DNA of 64,000 nt from Psychrobacter sp. AH5 (GCF_040371085.1 NZ_JAMBMT010000001.1:2170001-2234000); one strand, 5' to 3'; positions 17,245-26,386 are shown, numbered from the stretch's first letter. Numbers and translations: made by a program. The notes: generated by a model not told the origin, from the sequence alone.

Positions 17245-17901
17245 TCACAGCCCAGCCAAAGACTCTAAACCACCACCTGTCATAATAAACAACAGTCCTG
17301 CCAAGTTAATGATTACTGTTAAATAATATGCCATACGAAAATCAGGCTTTTGTGATTTATGACGTAAGTAGGTTTGAGCGACCAGTGCGCCAACCCAGCC
17401 GCCAAGCGCGCTCATGATATGCAAAGTCATCTCAGGGGTGCGCCAGCCGCCACTTTGCGCGGCCGCTTTATCTTTGGCATAACTGAGATAAGTGATTATT
17501 GCTAATGCCGCGTACCAAACAACTACTAGCCAGCTTAAATCGCCCATCACTACCAGTAATATCAGTACCGCATAAAACCCTATGCCCAAAAATACACGTT
17601 TCTTTTGTGCCGCTGCAAAGTCCGCTTGCTGGTTTTTTTTTGCATTACGTTGACGGATTTGTAGGTTTTTCTCTGCCATTTGCTGCTGTACAAAGCCAAG
17701 CTCTTGCACTTGTTTGGCTTGCAGGCGACCTTGATTATCCTGCCCAATAGTAAAGACAACTTCATCACCATTGGCTGGTCGATGCGCCGCTTTAAACTCA
17801 CTGATATGGAAAAATATCGACTCGCCATTTTCGGTTTCAATAAAACCAAAGCCTTTATCATCTTGCCAGTTAGTGATGTGGCCTTGCTGTCTTTTTGCCA
17901 T
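17245..17901 (-). CDS. Cold-shock domain fused to DUF1294 membrane domain
   Basis: The 218-residue protein starts with a cold-shock domain carrying both RNA-binding motifs in variant form (KGFGFIETENG and SIFFHISEF, residues 15-34). A basic, Gln-rich linker (about 75-100) follows. The C-terminal half has three or four membrane helices and the DUF1294 signature SYAKDKAAAQSGGWRTPE and SALGGWVGALVAQ. The fusion is known in proteobacteria but its role is not established. A nucleic-acid-binding domain held at the membrane suggests local RNA binding. CSD proteins are often cold-induced, though no cold-box is visible here. Confidence 0.9.
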   Translation of the reverse strand: MAKRQQGHITNWQDDKGFGFIETENGESIFFHISEFKAAHRPANGDEVVFTIGQDNQGRLQAKQVQELGFVQQQMAEKNLQIRQRNAKKNQQADFAAAQKKRVFLGIGFYAVLILLVVMGDLSWLVVVWYAALAIITYLSYAKDKAAAQSGGWRTPEMTLHIMSALGGWVGALVAQTYLRHKSQKPDFRMAYYLTVIINLAGLLFIMTGGGLESLAGL

Positions 17902-17966
17902 GAATATCTACTTATCTTAAAAAACTATTGATTTAAGAAAACTATTATATCCTTTTAAAGGCTCCA

Positions 17967-18000
17967 TAAAAAAAGCTAAGAGCAATCTCTTAGCTTTTTT
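17967..18000 (-). terminator. Terminator of the small lipoprotein gene
   Basis: A perfect 10-bp stem (AAGCTAAGAG at 17973-17982, CTCTTAGCTT at 17987-17996) has a CAAT loop and A- and T-runs on both sides. It lies between the lipoprotein stop and the downstream cold-shock gene on the minus strand. Confidence 0.85.
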
Positions 18001-18036
18001 ATATTCTAATAAAATACTTATGATTTTATTGGTGCA

Positions 18037-18354
18037 TTAGCTACACTTTTTCTGACCATATAGATTGGTTAGATTAGTACGGCGTTCTTTCGCAGCGTTG
18101 ATGGCTTCTTCGGTATTAGAGTAAGTACCGATTAGTGCAGGCCAAAATAGTAGTGCAGCTGCAACATTTTTACCAGTAGCTTTACGTTCAGCACGTGCTT
18201 CTTTTTCAAATCTTTCAGCTTCTTCAATTTCGCTTAAAATCTGTTGGCAAGATAAGTTAACATCACTTACTTTTTTGGTTTGTACAACATGTGGGGTCGC
18301 ACAACCTTGAAGTAATAATACTACCGCACCTAATACTAAAATAGCTTTTTTCAT
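18037..18354 (-). CDS. Small predicted lipoprotein
   Basis: The 105-residue product has a lipoprotein signal peptide, MKKAILVLGAVVLLLQGCAT, with the lipobox LQGC. The mature part has a Cys in LSCQQILSEIEEAERFEKEA, a charged helix, the segment LLFWPALIGTYSNTEEA, and a C-terminal Cys. The two mature Cys residues could form a disulfide. I recognise it only as a conserved small periplasmic or outer-membrane lipoprotein of unknown function. The frame is open further upstream, but the ATG at 18354 starts the signal peptide and has GGAACC before it. Confidence 0.8.
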   Translation of the reverse strand: MKKAILVLGAVVLLLQGCATPHVVQTKKVSDVNLSCQQILSEIEEAERFEKEARAERKATGKNVAAALLFWPALIGTYSNTEEAINAAKERRTNLTNLYGQKKCS

Positions 18355-18682
18355 AAAGGTTCCAAAAATAAATTGAGTTGAATATTCGAATGACAAACTG
18401 ATTTTTAACAATTCGATAACATTTATATATAATAAAGAAACTTAAGTCAACTTAAATTTACTTACCCTAGAAAAAATAATCTACACCTGTTTGTTTTCAT
18501 TGATATTTTAAAAAATAATTTTTGAATGATTGAAGCTTATATTTCAATATGCTTTATCAAATAGAAAGTGACTTTTTATTTTTGATTAGAAGGGTAGCTA
18601 ATAATTACATAACAAATTGTGATGTACATACTATGCTAAACTATTTCGATATAACAACCTTACTCACTAATGGCATTCAATT

Positions 18683-19207
18683 ATGACTAAACAAACTACG
18701 ACTGACTCTCAAAACTCGCCGCAATTTATTAACCCAAACGAAGACACGCGTATCAGCTACGGCAGCCTAGTAAAGCTTCACTTCGAAGTTTCGCTTGAAA
18801 ACGGTACGGTGATTGACTCAACCTTTAGCCGCGATCAACCTGTCAGCTTAACTATTGGTGATGAAAGCTTACTGCCAGGCTTTGAGCAGGTACTGATGAA
18901 TCTACGTGCTGGCGATACGCGTACTGCGCATCTAGAGCCTGAGCAAGCCTTTGGCGAGTGGAATCCTGATAACGTTCAGCACTTTAGCCGTCCGCAATTT
19001 GCTTTAGTGGCTGATAATCCTGAGATTGGCATGATGGTTGAGTTTGAGGACAAGGGTAAAAATACTTTACCGGGCACGATTAGCGCTATCGATGAGGATG
19101 AAATCGAAGTTGATTTTAATCATCCCTTAGCCGGACAAGATGTATTATTTAAAGTCAAAATCTTTAAAGTGACGCCGCCGGGAGTCACTGGTGTTCAGCT
19201 GAGTTAA
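18683..19207 (+). CDS. fkpB: FKBP-type peptidyl-prolyl isomerase (SlpA/FkpB type)
   Basis: The 174-residue cytoplasmic enzyme catalyses proline isomerisation and may act as a chaperone. The FKBP core is visible: VKLHFEVSLENGTVIDSTF, LTIGDESLLPGFEQVLMNL, then the inserted flap AFGEWNPDNVQHFSRPQF and VDFNHPLAGQDVLFKV. This layout is that of the SlpA/FkpB subgroup. In many relatives the gene sits between lspA and ispH; here it lies 3 kb from lspA with five unrelated genes in between. Two polar stretches at the ends make it longer than the E. coli protein. Confidence 0.92.
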   Translation: MTKQTTTDSQNSPQFINPNEDTRISYGSLVKLHFEVSLENGTVIDSTFSRDQPVSLTIGDESLLPGFEQVLMNLRAGDTRTAHLEPEQAFGEWNPDNVQHFSRPQFALVADNPEIGMMVEFEDKGKNTLPGTISAIDEDEIEVDFNHPLAGQDVLFKVKIFKVTPPGVTGVQLS

Positions 19208-19256
19208 TAAGAAAAACAACTTCTTAAAACTGTATAAAAACAATAAGGATCAGTCC

Positions 19257-20297
19257 ATGCAATACGAAGTCCTGCTGCAAATAAACGAGAGGGTCTCAAA
19301 AATCTGTCTAGGAACCATGACTTGGGGTCAGCAAAACGATGAGTCTGAAGCCCATGCGCAAATGGATATGGCGCTTAGCGAAGGGGTGAATTTTTGGGAT
19401 ACCGCTGAGATGTACCCCTCCCCGCCGGATAAGGATAAGCAAGGCGCTACTGAGCGCTATATAGGCAGTTGGTTTGCCAAAACTGGTCAGCGAAGCAAAG
19501 TTATCTTGGCTAGCAAAATGTCGCCTATGAGCTTTTTGCGCGGCGGTGAATCTCGCTTTAATGCCGAGCATATTAGCAGTGCTATCGATGGTAATCTTCA
19601 GCGCCTGCAAACCGATTATATCGATGTTTATCAGCTGCATTGGCCGGAGCGGCAAGCGAATTTCTTTGGTCAGCGCGGCTATGATAGTGAGATGGCAGCG
19701 CAGTCGCTTGAGGACTTAACACCGTTTTTAGAGACTATTCAAGCGCTAAATGATGAGATCAAAAAAGGGCGCATCCGGGCTTATGGGCTGTCGAACGATA
19801 CTGCTTGGGGTCTCATGCGCTATCTGTGGGAAGCAGAAAAAAATGGTCTAATCGCACCTATTACGGTACAAAACCCTTATAGCTTATTAAATCGATTGTA
19901 CGAGGTAGCAATGGCGGAGATTGCTCATCGTGAAAATGTTGGCCTGCTAGCCTACTCACCGCTTGGCTTTGGGGTGTTATCCGGTAAATACTTGGGTGGC
20001 AAAAAACCCGCTGGCGCGCGTCTAACCAAGTACGATCGTTTCGGACGCTATGTCAATGAGCAGGCCATCGCAGCTACTGAACAATATGCCAAAATCGCCA
20101 GCGACGCCGGCTTGGACATGGCACAGATGGCACTCGCTTTTGTCAATTCGCGCCCTTTTGTCACTAGTAATATCATCGGCGCGACCAGCCTTGAGCAGCT
20201 CAAATCTAATATCGATAGTGTGCACTTAACATTGAGCGAAGAGGTGCTCGCGGCAATAGAAGGGGTACATACTAAGCAGCCAAACCCTTCTCCTTAA
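19257..20297 (+). CDS. Aldo/keto reductase, Tas-like
   Basis: The 346-residue TIM-barrel enzyme reduces carbonyls with NADPH. The catalytic set is visible: Asp in NFWDTAEMYPS with the Tyr, Lys in VILASKMSP, and His in YQLHWPER. The length and the ending match the E. coli Tas group, whose natural substrate is uncertain. The NADPH-binding end is FVTSNIIGATSLEQLKSNI. AAGGA precedes the ATG. The gene follows fkpB by 49 bases without a terminator, so they may be cotranscribed. Confidence 0.92.
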   Translation: MQYEVLLQINERVSKICLGTMTWGQQNDESEAHAQMDMALSEGVNFWDTAEMYPSPPDKDKQGATERYIGSWFAKTGQRSKVILASKMSPMSFLRGGESRFNAEHISSAIDGNLQRLQTDYIDVYQLHWPERQANFFGQRGYDSEMAAQSLEDLTPFLETIQALNDEIKKGRIRAYGLSNDTAWGLMRYLWEAEKNGLIAPITVQNPYSLLNRLYEVAMAEIAHRENVGLLAYSPLGFGVLSGKYLGGKKPAGARLTKYDRFGRYVNEQAIAATEQYAKIASDAGLDMAQMALAFVNSRPFVTSNIIGATSLEQLKSNIDSVHLTLSEEVLAAIEGVHTKQPNPSP

Positions 20298-20311
20298 CGG
20301 TTTCACTAGTC

Positions 20312-20350
20312 AAAAAAAGGCGCAGATCCTAAGTATTTGCGCCTTTTTTG
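20312..20350. terminator. Bidirectional terminator between the aldo/keto reductase and acyltransferase genes
   Basis: AAAAAGGCGCA (20314-20324) pairs with TGCGCCTTTTT (20338-20348). A- and T-runs on both sides let it serve the two convergent genes. Confidence 0.88.
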
Positions 20351-20367
20351 ATGTAAAAATTATAACT

Positions 20368-21162
20368 TTAACTGTCTTTAGTCAGTACACGAGAATGCAG
20401 CTCGGCTAAGCCTTCTTGCATTCGCTGTTGTAATAAATTGGTTAACTGGCTTTTGGTATGGCCATTGGGATCTATCGGATCAAGTGGCAATACATAAGCG
20501 GTATCGTTTCTGCTATCGAGCACTTTTTTTAGACTCTCTTTCATAGTCAGCTTGCCATAATACGGCAGCTCTTTGCTCAATTGACCGTCCTTATTGACAT
20601 AAGCCAATACCATCGGCTGAATAGGAACCCTAGCATCTATAGCAGCTTGCAGCAAGGTACCATGGATACGTTTGACTTTGGTGCCATCAGTGGTAGTCGC
20701 CTCAGGGAAAAATATCACCGAAAACCCTTCATTTAAAAAGCTAGCAATCTGCGCTGATACCGAGCCGACATCACCGGAACCACGCTCGATGAATACCGTA
20801 CCTGCAGCATGAGCCAATTTACCAAATATAGGCCAATCGCCGATCTCCGCTTTTGATAAGAAAAAAGCAGGACTGACGCTGCCGACCACCGGAATATCCA
20901 TCCAAGAGACATGATTGGACACCCAGAGCCCGTGATGCTGCGGCACTGGTTCGACTTCAACGATTTTGACGCCGAAGGAGCCTGCCATTTTACGGCAAAA
21001 GGTTTGGATATAGCGTGGGAGCTTCTCACGTGGCGGCTCTCTAAAGGCACCGATACGCTGCGCGGCTCTTAGTCCACCCGCTATAGTAGTAGTCATGCCA
21101 GCTATTTGCTTACCGCGTCCTAGCTGCTTTTTGAGAGAGAGTTTTGACTTGGATTGACCCAT
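20368..21162 (-). CDS. 1-acyl-sn-glycerol-3-phosphate acyltransferase family protein
   Basis: The 264-residue protein is of the PlsC/LPLAT family, which transfers a second acyl chain to lysophosphatidic acid in phospholipid synthesis. The catalytic HX4D motif is NHVSWMDIPV near residue 77, the second block is GTVFIERGSGDVGS, and the third is FFPEATTTDGTKVKRIHGTL. There is no obvious long membrane helix. The N-terminus is basic, with many Lys and Arg. A specialised role such as ornithine-lipid or lysophospholipid recycling is possible. It is monocistronic. Confidence 0.88.
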   Translation of the reverse strand: MGQSKSKLSLKKQLGRGKQIAGMTTTIAGGLRAAQRIGAFREPPREKLPRYIQTFCRKMAGSFGVKIVEVEPVPQHHGLWVSNHVSWMDIPVVGSVSPAFFLSKAEIGDWPIFGKLAHAAGTVFIERGSGDVGSVSAQIASFLNEGFSVIFFPEATTTDGTKVKRIHGTLLQAAIDARVPIQPMVLAYVNKDGQLSKELPYYGKLTMKESLKKVLDSRNDTAYVLPLDPIDPNGHTKSQLTNLLQQRMQEGLAELHSRVLTKDS

Positions 21163-21501
21163 CGTTGCCTCTTATCGTTGAATGGCTTGTAAAATATGTT
21201 TTTTATTGGGGCTTATTATAAGCTGCGCTGCAAATTATAGAGATAAAAACCGAAATAAGTATAACAAACTTATAGCACTCAGTGACGATTTGTTCACTGA
21301 GTGGTTTAGTGGGTATTAAATGCTAAGTTACTTGTTTCGCAGGATTTTACAAAGGTTGTAACATAAAACTATCGCTTATTAGGTTATTACACTTTAACAT
21401 CGAGCAATAAGACCGCATATAAGCTGTTAACTGAACGCTATTTTGTGAGCAATTATAGCCGATAATAGCGATTTATTTACCCCATATATAGGTGAAAATC
21501 T
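21163..21501. other. Divergent intergenic region between the acyltransferase gene and hflX
   Basis: No gene is seen in these 339 AT-rich bases. The clear structure is the 10-bp inverted repeat at 21276-21303. AGGTGA at 21490-21495 is the likely ribosome-binding site for the TTG start of hflX. Confidence 0.55.
21276..21303. promoter_or_regulatory. Perfect 10-bp inverted repeat, candidate operator or RNA hairpin
   Basis: CACTCAGTGA (21276-21285) and TCACTGAGTG (21294-21303) are exact complements with an 8-base spacer. No T-run follows on either side, so it is not a typical terminator. It lies about 200 bases before hflX and 115 bases before the divergent acyltransferase gene. Confidence 0.5.
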
Positions 21502-22971
21502 TTGGAATATTTTGAAAGGTATGAAGGTGGCGAGCGCGCCATTTTAGTCCATTTAGACATCCGTCAAATTCAAGACCCTGATGACTTGACGGAGTTTGAG
21601 TTGCTAGTTGACTCAGCAGGCGCTCAGCGTGTTGAGCTAGTGACAGGCTCACGGATGAAGCCGGATGCCAAGTACTTTGTTGGCTCTGGTAAAGCGCAAG
21701 AAATCGCAGAATTGGTAAGTATGCATGATGCTGATATTGTTATTTTTAATCATAGCTTATCGCCCTCACAAGAGCGTAACTTAGAGGCTTTAGCTAAGTG
21801 CCGAGTGCTTGATCGCACCGGTCTGATTTTGGATATTTTTGCACAGCGCGCGCGGACTTATGAAGGTAAGCTGCAAGTCGAGCTGGCGCAGCTAAACCAC
21901 TTATCGACACGTTTGGTACGTGGTTGGACGCATTTGGAGCGGCAAAAAGGCGGTATCGGGCTGCGTGGTCCAGGTGAAACGCAGCTTGAGACCGATCGTC
22001 GTTTATTACAGACGCGTGTCAATCAGCTCAAGTCCAAACTTGAAAAGGTGCGCCAGACTCGTGCTCAAGGTCGCGCCCGCCGGCAAAAATCAGACGTCCC
22101 TACCATCTCTCTAGTTGGCTATACCAACGCCGGCAAGTCAACGTTATTTAATCGTTTGGTTGATGAAAATATTTATGCTGCCGATAAGCTGTTTGCTACG
22201 CTTGATCCAACGCTACGCCGTTTAGATTGGCAAGGCGTGGGACGGGTAGTATTGGTTGATACCGTAGGTTTTGTTCGTCATTTGCCTCATGAATTGGTCG
22301 AATCTTTCCATGCTACTTTGGAGGAAACCTTAGAAGCTGATCTGTTATTACACGTCATTGATTCGGCTAGCGAAGATATGCACGAGCAGATTCAGGCGGT
22401 AAAAGAAGTGCTTGCAGAGATTGATAATGATGTGCCCGTGCTCAATGTCTATAATAAAATCGATCTGACCGATGAGCCTGCCCATATAGGTTATGCCAAA
22501 GAGGGCGAGCCCAATCGCGTTTATGTGTCGTCAAGAAACAATCTAGGAATGGAAGAGTTAACTCTTGCCGTGCAGCAGCTATTGACTGGTACTTTAACCA
22601 CTTTTGATCTGACCTTGCCTTATCATGCTGGCCAGTTCAAAAATACCTTGTACGAGCTTGGTGTCATTATGGAGGAGAGCTATGATGACAGTGGTCATGA
22701 GTGCTTGACAGTGCGCCTGCCAAGCGAGCGCTTAAAGCAGCTATTAGGCCAAGCAGGCCTAGAGCCACTGGAGGTTTTACCCTTAGCGCAAGCGACTTTG
22801 CTTATGCCTATTCTTGAGCCGTTTGAGCAAAAGGACGAGCTGACTGATGACGCTGACAATGAGTTAGTCGAGCTCGAGGATCTAACCTACGAGCAGATAT
22901 TTGAAACGGACAGTGAACTTGAGACCGACGATACTACTGCCAAAAATAATGACTCAAGTCCGCAGACTTAA
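21502..22971 (+). CDS. hflX: GTPase HflX, ribosome-splitting factor
   Basis: The 489-residue protein has the HflX N-terminal domain (ERAILVHLDI to QKGGIGLRGPGETQLE) followed by a G domain: P-loop GYTNAGKST near 206, DTVGFVRHLP, and NKID. HflX splits stalled ribosomes during heat and other stress. The start is TTG at 21502 with AGGTGA upstream; the nearby ATG is in another frame. After the G domain there is a small alpha/beta region and an acidic tail of about 45 residues (ELEDLTYEQIFETDSE). In E. coli it follows hfq; here it stands alone. Confidence 0.95.
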   Translation: MEYFERYEGGERAILVHLDIRQIQDPDDLTEFELLVDSAGAQRVELVTGSRMKPDAKYFVGSGKAQEIAELVSMHDADIVIFNHSLSPSQERNLEALAKCRVLDRTGLILDIFAQRARTYEGKLQVELAQLNHLSTRLVRGWTHLERQKGGIGLRGPGETQLETDRRLLQTRVNQLKSKLEKVRQTRAQGRARRQKSDVPTISLVGYTNAGKSTLFNRLVDENIYAADKLFATLDPTLRRLDWQGVGRVVLVDTVGFVRHLPHELVESFHATLEETLEADLLLHVIDSASEDMHEQIQAVKEVLAEIDNDVPVLNVYNKIDLTDEPAHIGYAKEGEPNRVYVSSRNNLGMEELTLAVQQLLTGTLTTFDLTLPYHAGQFKNTLYELGVIMEESYDDSGHECLTVRLPSERLKQLLGQAGLEPLEVLPLAQATLLMPILEPFEQKDELTDDADNELVELEDLTYEQIFETDSELETDDTTAKNNDSSPQT

Positions 22972-23313
22972 TGGGTTGAGTTAACACTCTAAACTTAACA
23001 TCGTTACTAGTTGATGCTCATTTAAATAAATACAGAGTATATTGGCTATTTTTAAGCTGATATGCTCCTTTTTTTATCATTTATTCGCCATTCTCATGCC
23101 GCTTAAACTCTTGTTGCAATTTCACAGGCTGCTAAGGTTTATAACACGCTCACTTCTCTATATAATCAGGCGCATTGTCTGCCACTCAACTAAAGTTTTT
23201 ATCTTATTTTAGACCGTTGAGTAGGGTTCAAAAGCGGAATTATAGCGGTTTATCGACGATATGATTTTTATGGCAAAACACCTCTGTAATAGTCACTCCG
23301 GCTAGGATGATTT
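22972..23313 (+). other. Intergenic region between hflX and lrgA, no gene seen
   Basis: About 342 bases without a convincing terminator, hairpin or RNA gene. AGGATGATTT precedes the lrgA-like ATG. Confidence 0.5.
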
Positions 23314-23760
23314 ATGAAAGCTCTTAATCAAACAAAACTTCCTTTATGGTTAGCCTTACTTTTGACCCTTGTCATGGTCATCTTAGTGCGCGAGTCAGCC
23401 TTAGTGCTCTGTCAGTGGCTAGGTATCGAAAAAGCCGCCAATATCGTCGGTTTAGTAGCGATGTTTTTGATTTTGGTGGTTTGGCGTTTGCTTAGAGGTC
23501 TTCCTAACTGGATAACTAAAGCCAGTAATGTACTGCTAGTCGATAGCGGTTTTGCTTTTTTGCCCGTGTCAGCAGGCGCTGGTATTTTATTGTTTGAATT
23601 GGGTGATGAGTTTTGGGGAGTGATGCTAACTATGGTCATCAGTACCTTAATACCACTTTGGGGCTTAGCGCTGTTAGCCAATCGCTGGCTAAATGCTAAC
23701 GCTGATAGCGAAAAAACTCCTAGTACAGCGACCCATAAAATAACTGACAAGCCGCAGTAG
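23314..23760 (+). CDS. CidA/LrgA family holin-like membrane protein
   Basis: The 148-residue protein has four hydrophobic helices, starting at LWLALLLTLVMVILV, with the family segment SGFAFLPVSAGAGILLF in the middle. LrgA/CidA proteins modulate murein hydrolase export, autolysis or small-acid export. It is followed 22 bases later by its usual partner, LrgB. No LytSR or LysR-type regulator is adjacent, so control is unknown. The C-terminal 20 residues are polar. Confidence 0.88.
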   Translation: MKALNQTKLPLWLALLLTLVMVILVRESALVLCQWLGIEKAANIVGLVAMFLILVVWRLLRGLPNWITKASNVLLVDSGFAFLPVSAGAGILLFELGDEFWGVMLTMVISTLIPLWGLALLANRWLNANADSEKTPSTATHKITDKPQ

Positions 23761-23782
23761 CCATAAGCGTTGGAGAGTAATA

Positions 23783-24472
23783 ATGATGTTTGATAGTGTG
23801 TTTATGGCTACTATTGCAGCGATAATATTGACTCTAGTCGCGCATGTTATTGCTCGCGTTTTAGCCAAAAAGATATCCTGGCTACCTATGGTAATTACCG
23901 CTTTAGTGCTAGTGTTGATTTTATTATTTATCACTCAGTGGGATTATGAGCATTATTATAGTGTCGCCAAGCCAGTATTTGATCGCCTACTTGGCTATGT
24001 CACCGTATTGTTAGCTATACCACTAGCAGCGATGAACTTTAAAGGGTTACCGGTCAAGCGTTTATCTATTATTGTAGTCATCGCCAGTGTAGTTGGTGCC
24101 TTGTTGCCCATGGCTCTTGCCTATCTCTTCTCCCTTAGCCACGATACTTTATTGTCTTTTGCCACCCGCTCAGTGACTACCCCTATCGGTCTGAGTGTCG
24201 CTGATCTGATTAAAGCCCCATTAGCGATGGCAAACCTGATCATTATTGTCTCTGGACTGATTGGCGCTACATTAGCTAGATTTTTATTCAAAGGCATCAG
24301 TGATGATCGAGTCAAAGGTTTGGCTTTAGGACTTGCTGCTCACGCTTTCGGGACAGTAGAAGCTTGGCAAATCAGCCCTACAGCGGGGCGTTACGCTGCA
24401 TTCGGTTTAGCGGTTAATGGTCTACTAACGGCAATTTGGGTACCTATATTTATCAGCGCCTTCAACATCTAA
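23783..24472 (+). CDS. CidB/LrgB family membrane protein
   Basis: The 229-residue protein has about seven membrane helices and the family's signature segments SVTTPIGLSVADLI and GLAAHAFGTVEAWQ. LrgB works with LrgA in control of autolysis or as a glycolate/pyruvate-type exporter in other organisms. It is the second gene of a two-gene operon, with GGAGAG just before tandem ATG codons at 23783 and 23786. No terminator is obvious downstream. Confidence 0.9.
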   Translation: MMFDSVFMATIAAIILTLVAHVIARVLAKKISWLPMVITALVLVLILLFITQWDYEHYYSVAKPVFDRLLGYVTVLLAIPLAAMNFKGLPVKRLSIIVVIASVVGALLPMALAYLFSLSHDTLLSFATRSVTTPIGLSVADLIKAPLAMANLIIIVSGLIGATLARFLFKGISDDRVKGLALGLAAHAFGTVEAWQISPTAGRYAAFGLAVNGLLTAIWVPIFISAFNI

Positions 24473-24656
24473 CAATGTCTTCAACCTCTAAATGTTAGTG
24501 CTAAAATTAGCGCTAAAAAGTGATTACTATCAGTATAATAGGGTAAAAATTTATTTTATGTTATAGTAAGCCAATATTATATTTTGTATTTATTATCAAG
24601 GTTTTGTTACTATCAAACGAACGATTTGCTATTAACCGATAAAGAGTGATTTCTAT

Positions 24657-25475
24657 ATGATGAATACTGCCCCTTTATTGAGCCGTTGCTTGTCTTGTCT
24701 TATGCTATTTTCTATTCCCCTGTCTGCCCTAACGATTACTGCCCATGCGGGTAATATGTACATCTACGAGAGCAGTACTGGGCAAGCACTCCTCACTAAT
24801 ATCAGTAATCCTAGTGGCAACTTTGATAAATTTACCAAAAAAGTCAAAGTCACTTATTATAAAGACTCAGGCAATTTTAATAATAACGCTAGCAGTAATA
24901 ACTATGGCGCTAGCGCTGCTAGTAATAGCGCTAGCCGTAATGCTTATGACAGCTATATTCGCGCCTCTGCCGCTCGTCATGGTGTCGATCCTGCACTTAT
25001 GAAAGCGATGATGCATACTGAATCTGCGTTCAACCCTAATGCCCGCTCACCCGTTGGCGCTCAAGGTCTTATGCAATTGATGCCAGCGACAGCGCGACGT
25101 TTCAATGTCAATAATGCTTGGAATCCTGCCGAAAACATCGAAGGCTCAGCCAAATATATCGCTTGGCTGATGAAGCGCTTTAATAATAATGTTGAATTTG
25201 CAGTAGCCGGTTATAACGCGGGCGAAGGTAATGTCGATAAATATAACGGTATCCCTCCGTTTAAAGAAACTCGCAATTATGTGCAGCGCGTCATGAGTCG
25301 CTATCATAGTTTATATAAGAACGACGCTGGTATTGCTGGAAGCACTATGGCAGCTAATAATACTGGCATTAGTAGCGGTATGCAAAAAGTCAGCTATGGC
25401 ACCATTTATAATGGTACTAGTAATAATGCTAATAGTGCCAGTTATGCCAATTCTGCCTTTGATGCACTGCGATAG
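24657..25475 (+). CDS. Exported lytic transglycosylase (SLT domain)
   Basis: The 272-residue protein cleaves peptidoglycan. A signal peptide of about 30 residues ends near ITAHAG. A short region resembling DUF4124 follows (MYIYESSTGQALLTNIS), then an Asn/Ser-rich linker. The SLT goose-lysozyme-like domain spans about 100-220: catalytic Glu in MMHTESAFNPNA, then SPVGAQGLMQLMPATA, AVAGYNAGEGNV and the closing YVQRVMSRY. The last 45 residues are again Asn/Ser/Gly-rich. Its terminator was split by the IS element that follows. Confidence 0.92.
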   Translation: MMNTAPLLSRCLSCLMLFSIPLSALTITAHAGNMYIYESSTGQALLTNISNPSGNFDKFTKKVKVTYYKDSGNFNNNASSNNYGASAASNSASRNAYDSYIRASAARHGVDPALMKAMMHTESAFNPNARSPVGAQGLMQLMPATARRFNVNNAWNPAENIEGSAKYIAWLMKRFNNNVEFAVAGYNAGEGNVDKYNGIPPFKETRNYVQRVMSRYHSLYKNDAGIAGSTMAANNTGISSGMQKVSYGTIYNGTSNNANSASYANSAFDALR

Positions 25476-25510
25476 AAAGCCTAGTCTTTATAACAGTATA
25501 TTACAAACAC

Positions 25511-25520
25511 AAAAAAGCCC
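25511..25520. terminator. Left arm of a terminator split by an insertion sequence
   Basis: AAAAAAGCCC here is the exact complement of GGGCTTTTTT at 26960-26969. Without the IS and one copy of its target duplication, the two form a 10-bp bidirectional hairpin with an 8-base loop, TCATTAAC, between the transglycosylase gene and tsf. Confidence 0.8.
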
Positions 25521-25525
25521 TCATT
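25521..25525. repeat. Left target-site duplication of the IS element
   Basis: TCATT here is repeated at 26952-26956, giving a 5-bp direct repeat around the IS. This is within the range usual for IS150-group elements. Confidence 0.72.
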
Positions 25526-25553
25526 CTGAACTGACCCCCTAAACTTGGACAGT

Positions 25554-26372
25554 TTAAGTTTGCATCAAGGACTGAGTTCTGTATTGTACAGGGCTCAGTC
25601 CTTTTAGTTTCATCTGAATTCTCTCATGATTATAGTAGTGCATAAATCTATGAATCTGTTTCTCTAAAGCCTCAATCGTTTTCGGTTTCTCAAGGTAGAT
25701 CGTCTCACACTTGAGCGTACCAAAGAAGCCCTCCATGAGTGCATTGTCTAAGCAGTTCCCTTTTCGGCTCATACTTTGCTTAATGTTATTGTCTTTAAGT
25801 GTATTGGCAAACGGTTTCATCTGATAATGCCAGCCTTGATCTGAATGCAGCGTGAGCTGCTCCTCGCGCTTTGATGGTATATCTTTGAGCGCACGATCAA
25901 GCATCTGTTTGACCAAGTCATAGACAGGTCGTCTTGAGAGCGTATAGCTGACAATCTCATTATTATAGCAATCGAGTATTGGGGATAGATACAGCTTATC
26001 ACCGCCGACTTTAAATTCCGTAATGTCAGTGAGCCATCTGCGATTAGGCGCCTCTGCTCTGAACCTGCGTTTGACTAAGTTCTTGGCAATAACGCCGCAT
26101 TGTCCTTTATAAGATCGATACTTCAGCCTTCTAATTCTCGCACTAAGCTTAAGCTCACCCATGAGTCTGGCAATCAGCTTATGATTGTGTTTTATATCTT
26201 CATTTTTAAGCGTTTGAGTTATGCGGCGATAGCCATACCGACCTTTATGGTGATGGTAGATATCACTGATACGCTGTTTAAGATCGGCATACTTATCATC
26301 AGCTTGCAGCAGGCTTAGATGATAGTAAAAGCTACTTCTTGACATACTTGCAATGAGTAGTAGTAAAGCCAA
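25554..26372 (-). CDS. IS150-group transposase OrfB (DDE integrase domain)
   Basis: The 272-codon frame encodes the catalytic half of the transposase. An HTH_21-type segment (YGYRRITQTLKNE) precedes an rve integrase core whose DDE residues are visible in WLTDITEFK, LHSDQGWHYQ and NALMEGFFGTLK. The frame is open upstream into orfA without a good start codon of its own. The active protein is therefore most likely an OrfAB fusion of about 450 residues, made by -1 frameshifting at 26450-26456. No stop or deletion interrupts it. Confidence 0.93.
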   Translation of the reverse strand: MALLLLIASMSRSSFYYHLSLLQADDKYADLKQRISDIYHHHKGRYGYRRITQTLKNEDIKHNHKLIARLMGELKLSARIRRLKYRSYKGQCGVIAKNLVKRRFRAEAPNRRWLTDITEFKVGGDKLYLSPILDCYNNEIVSYTLSRRPVYDLVKQMLDRALKDIPSKREEQLTLHSDQGWHYQMKPFANTLKDNNIKQSMSRKGNCLDNALMEGFFGTLKCETIYLEKPKTIEALEKQIHRFMHYYNHERIQMKLKGLSPVQYRTQSLMQT

Positions 26373-26386
26373 TGGATACTGATCTC

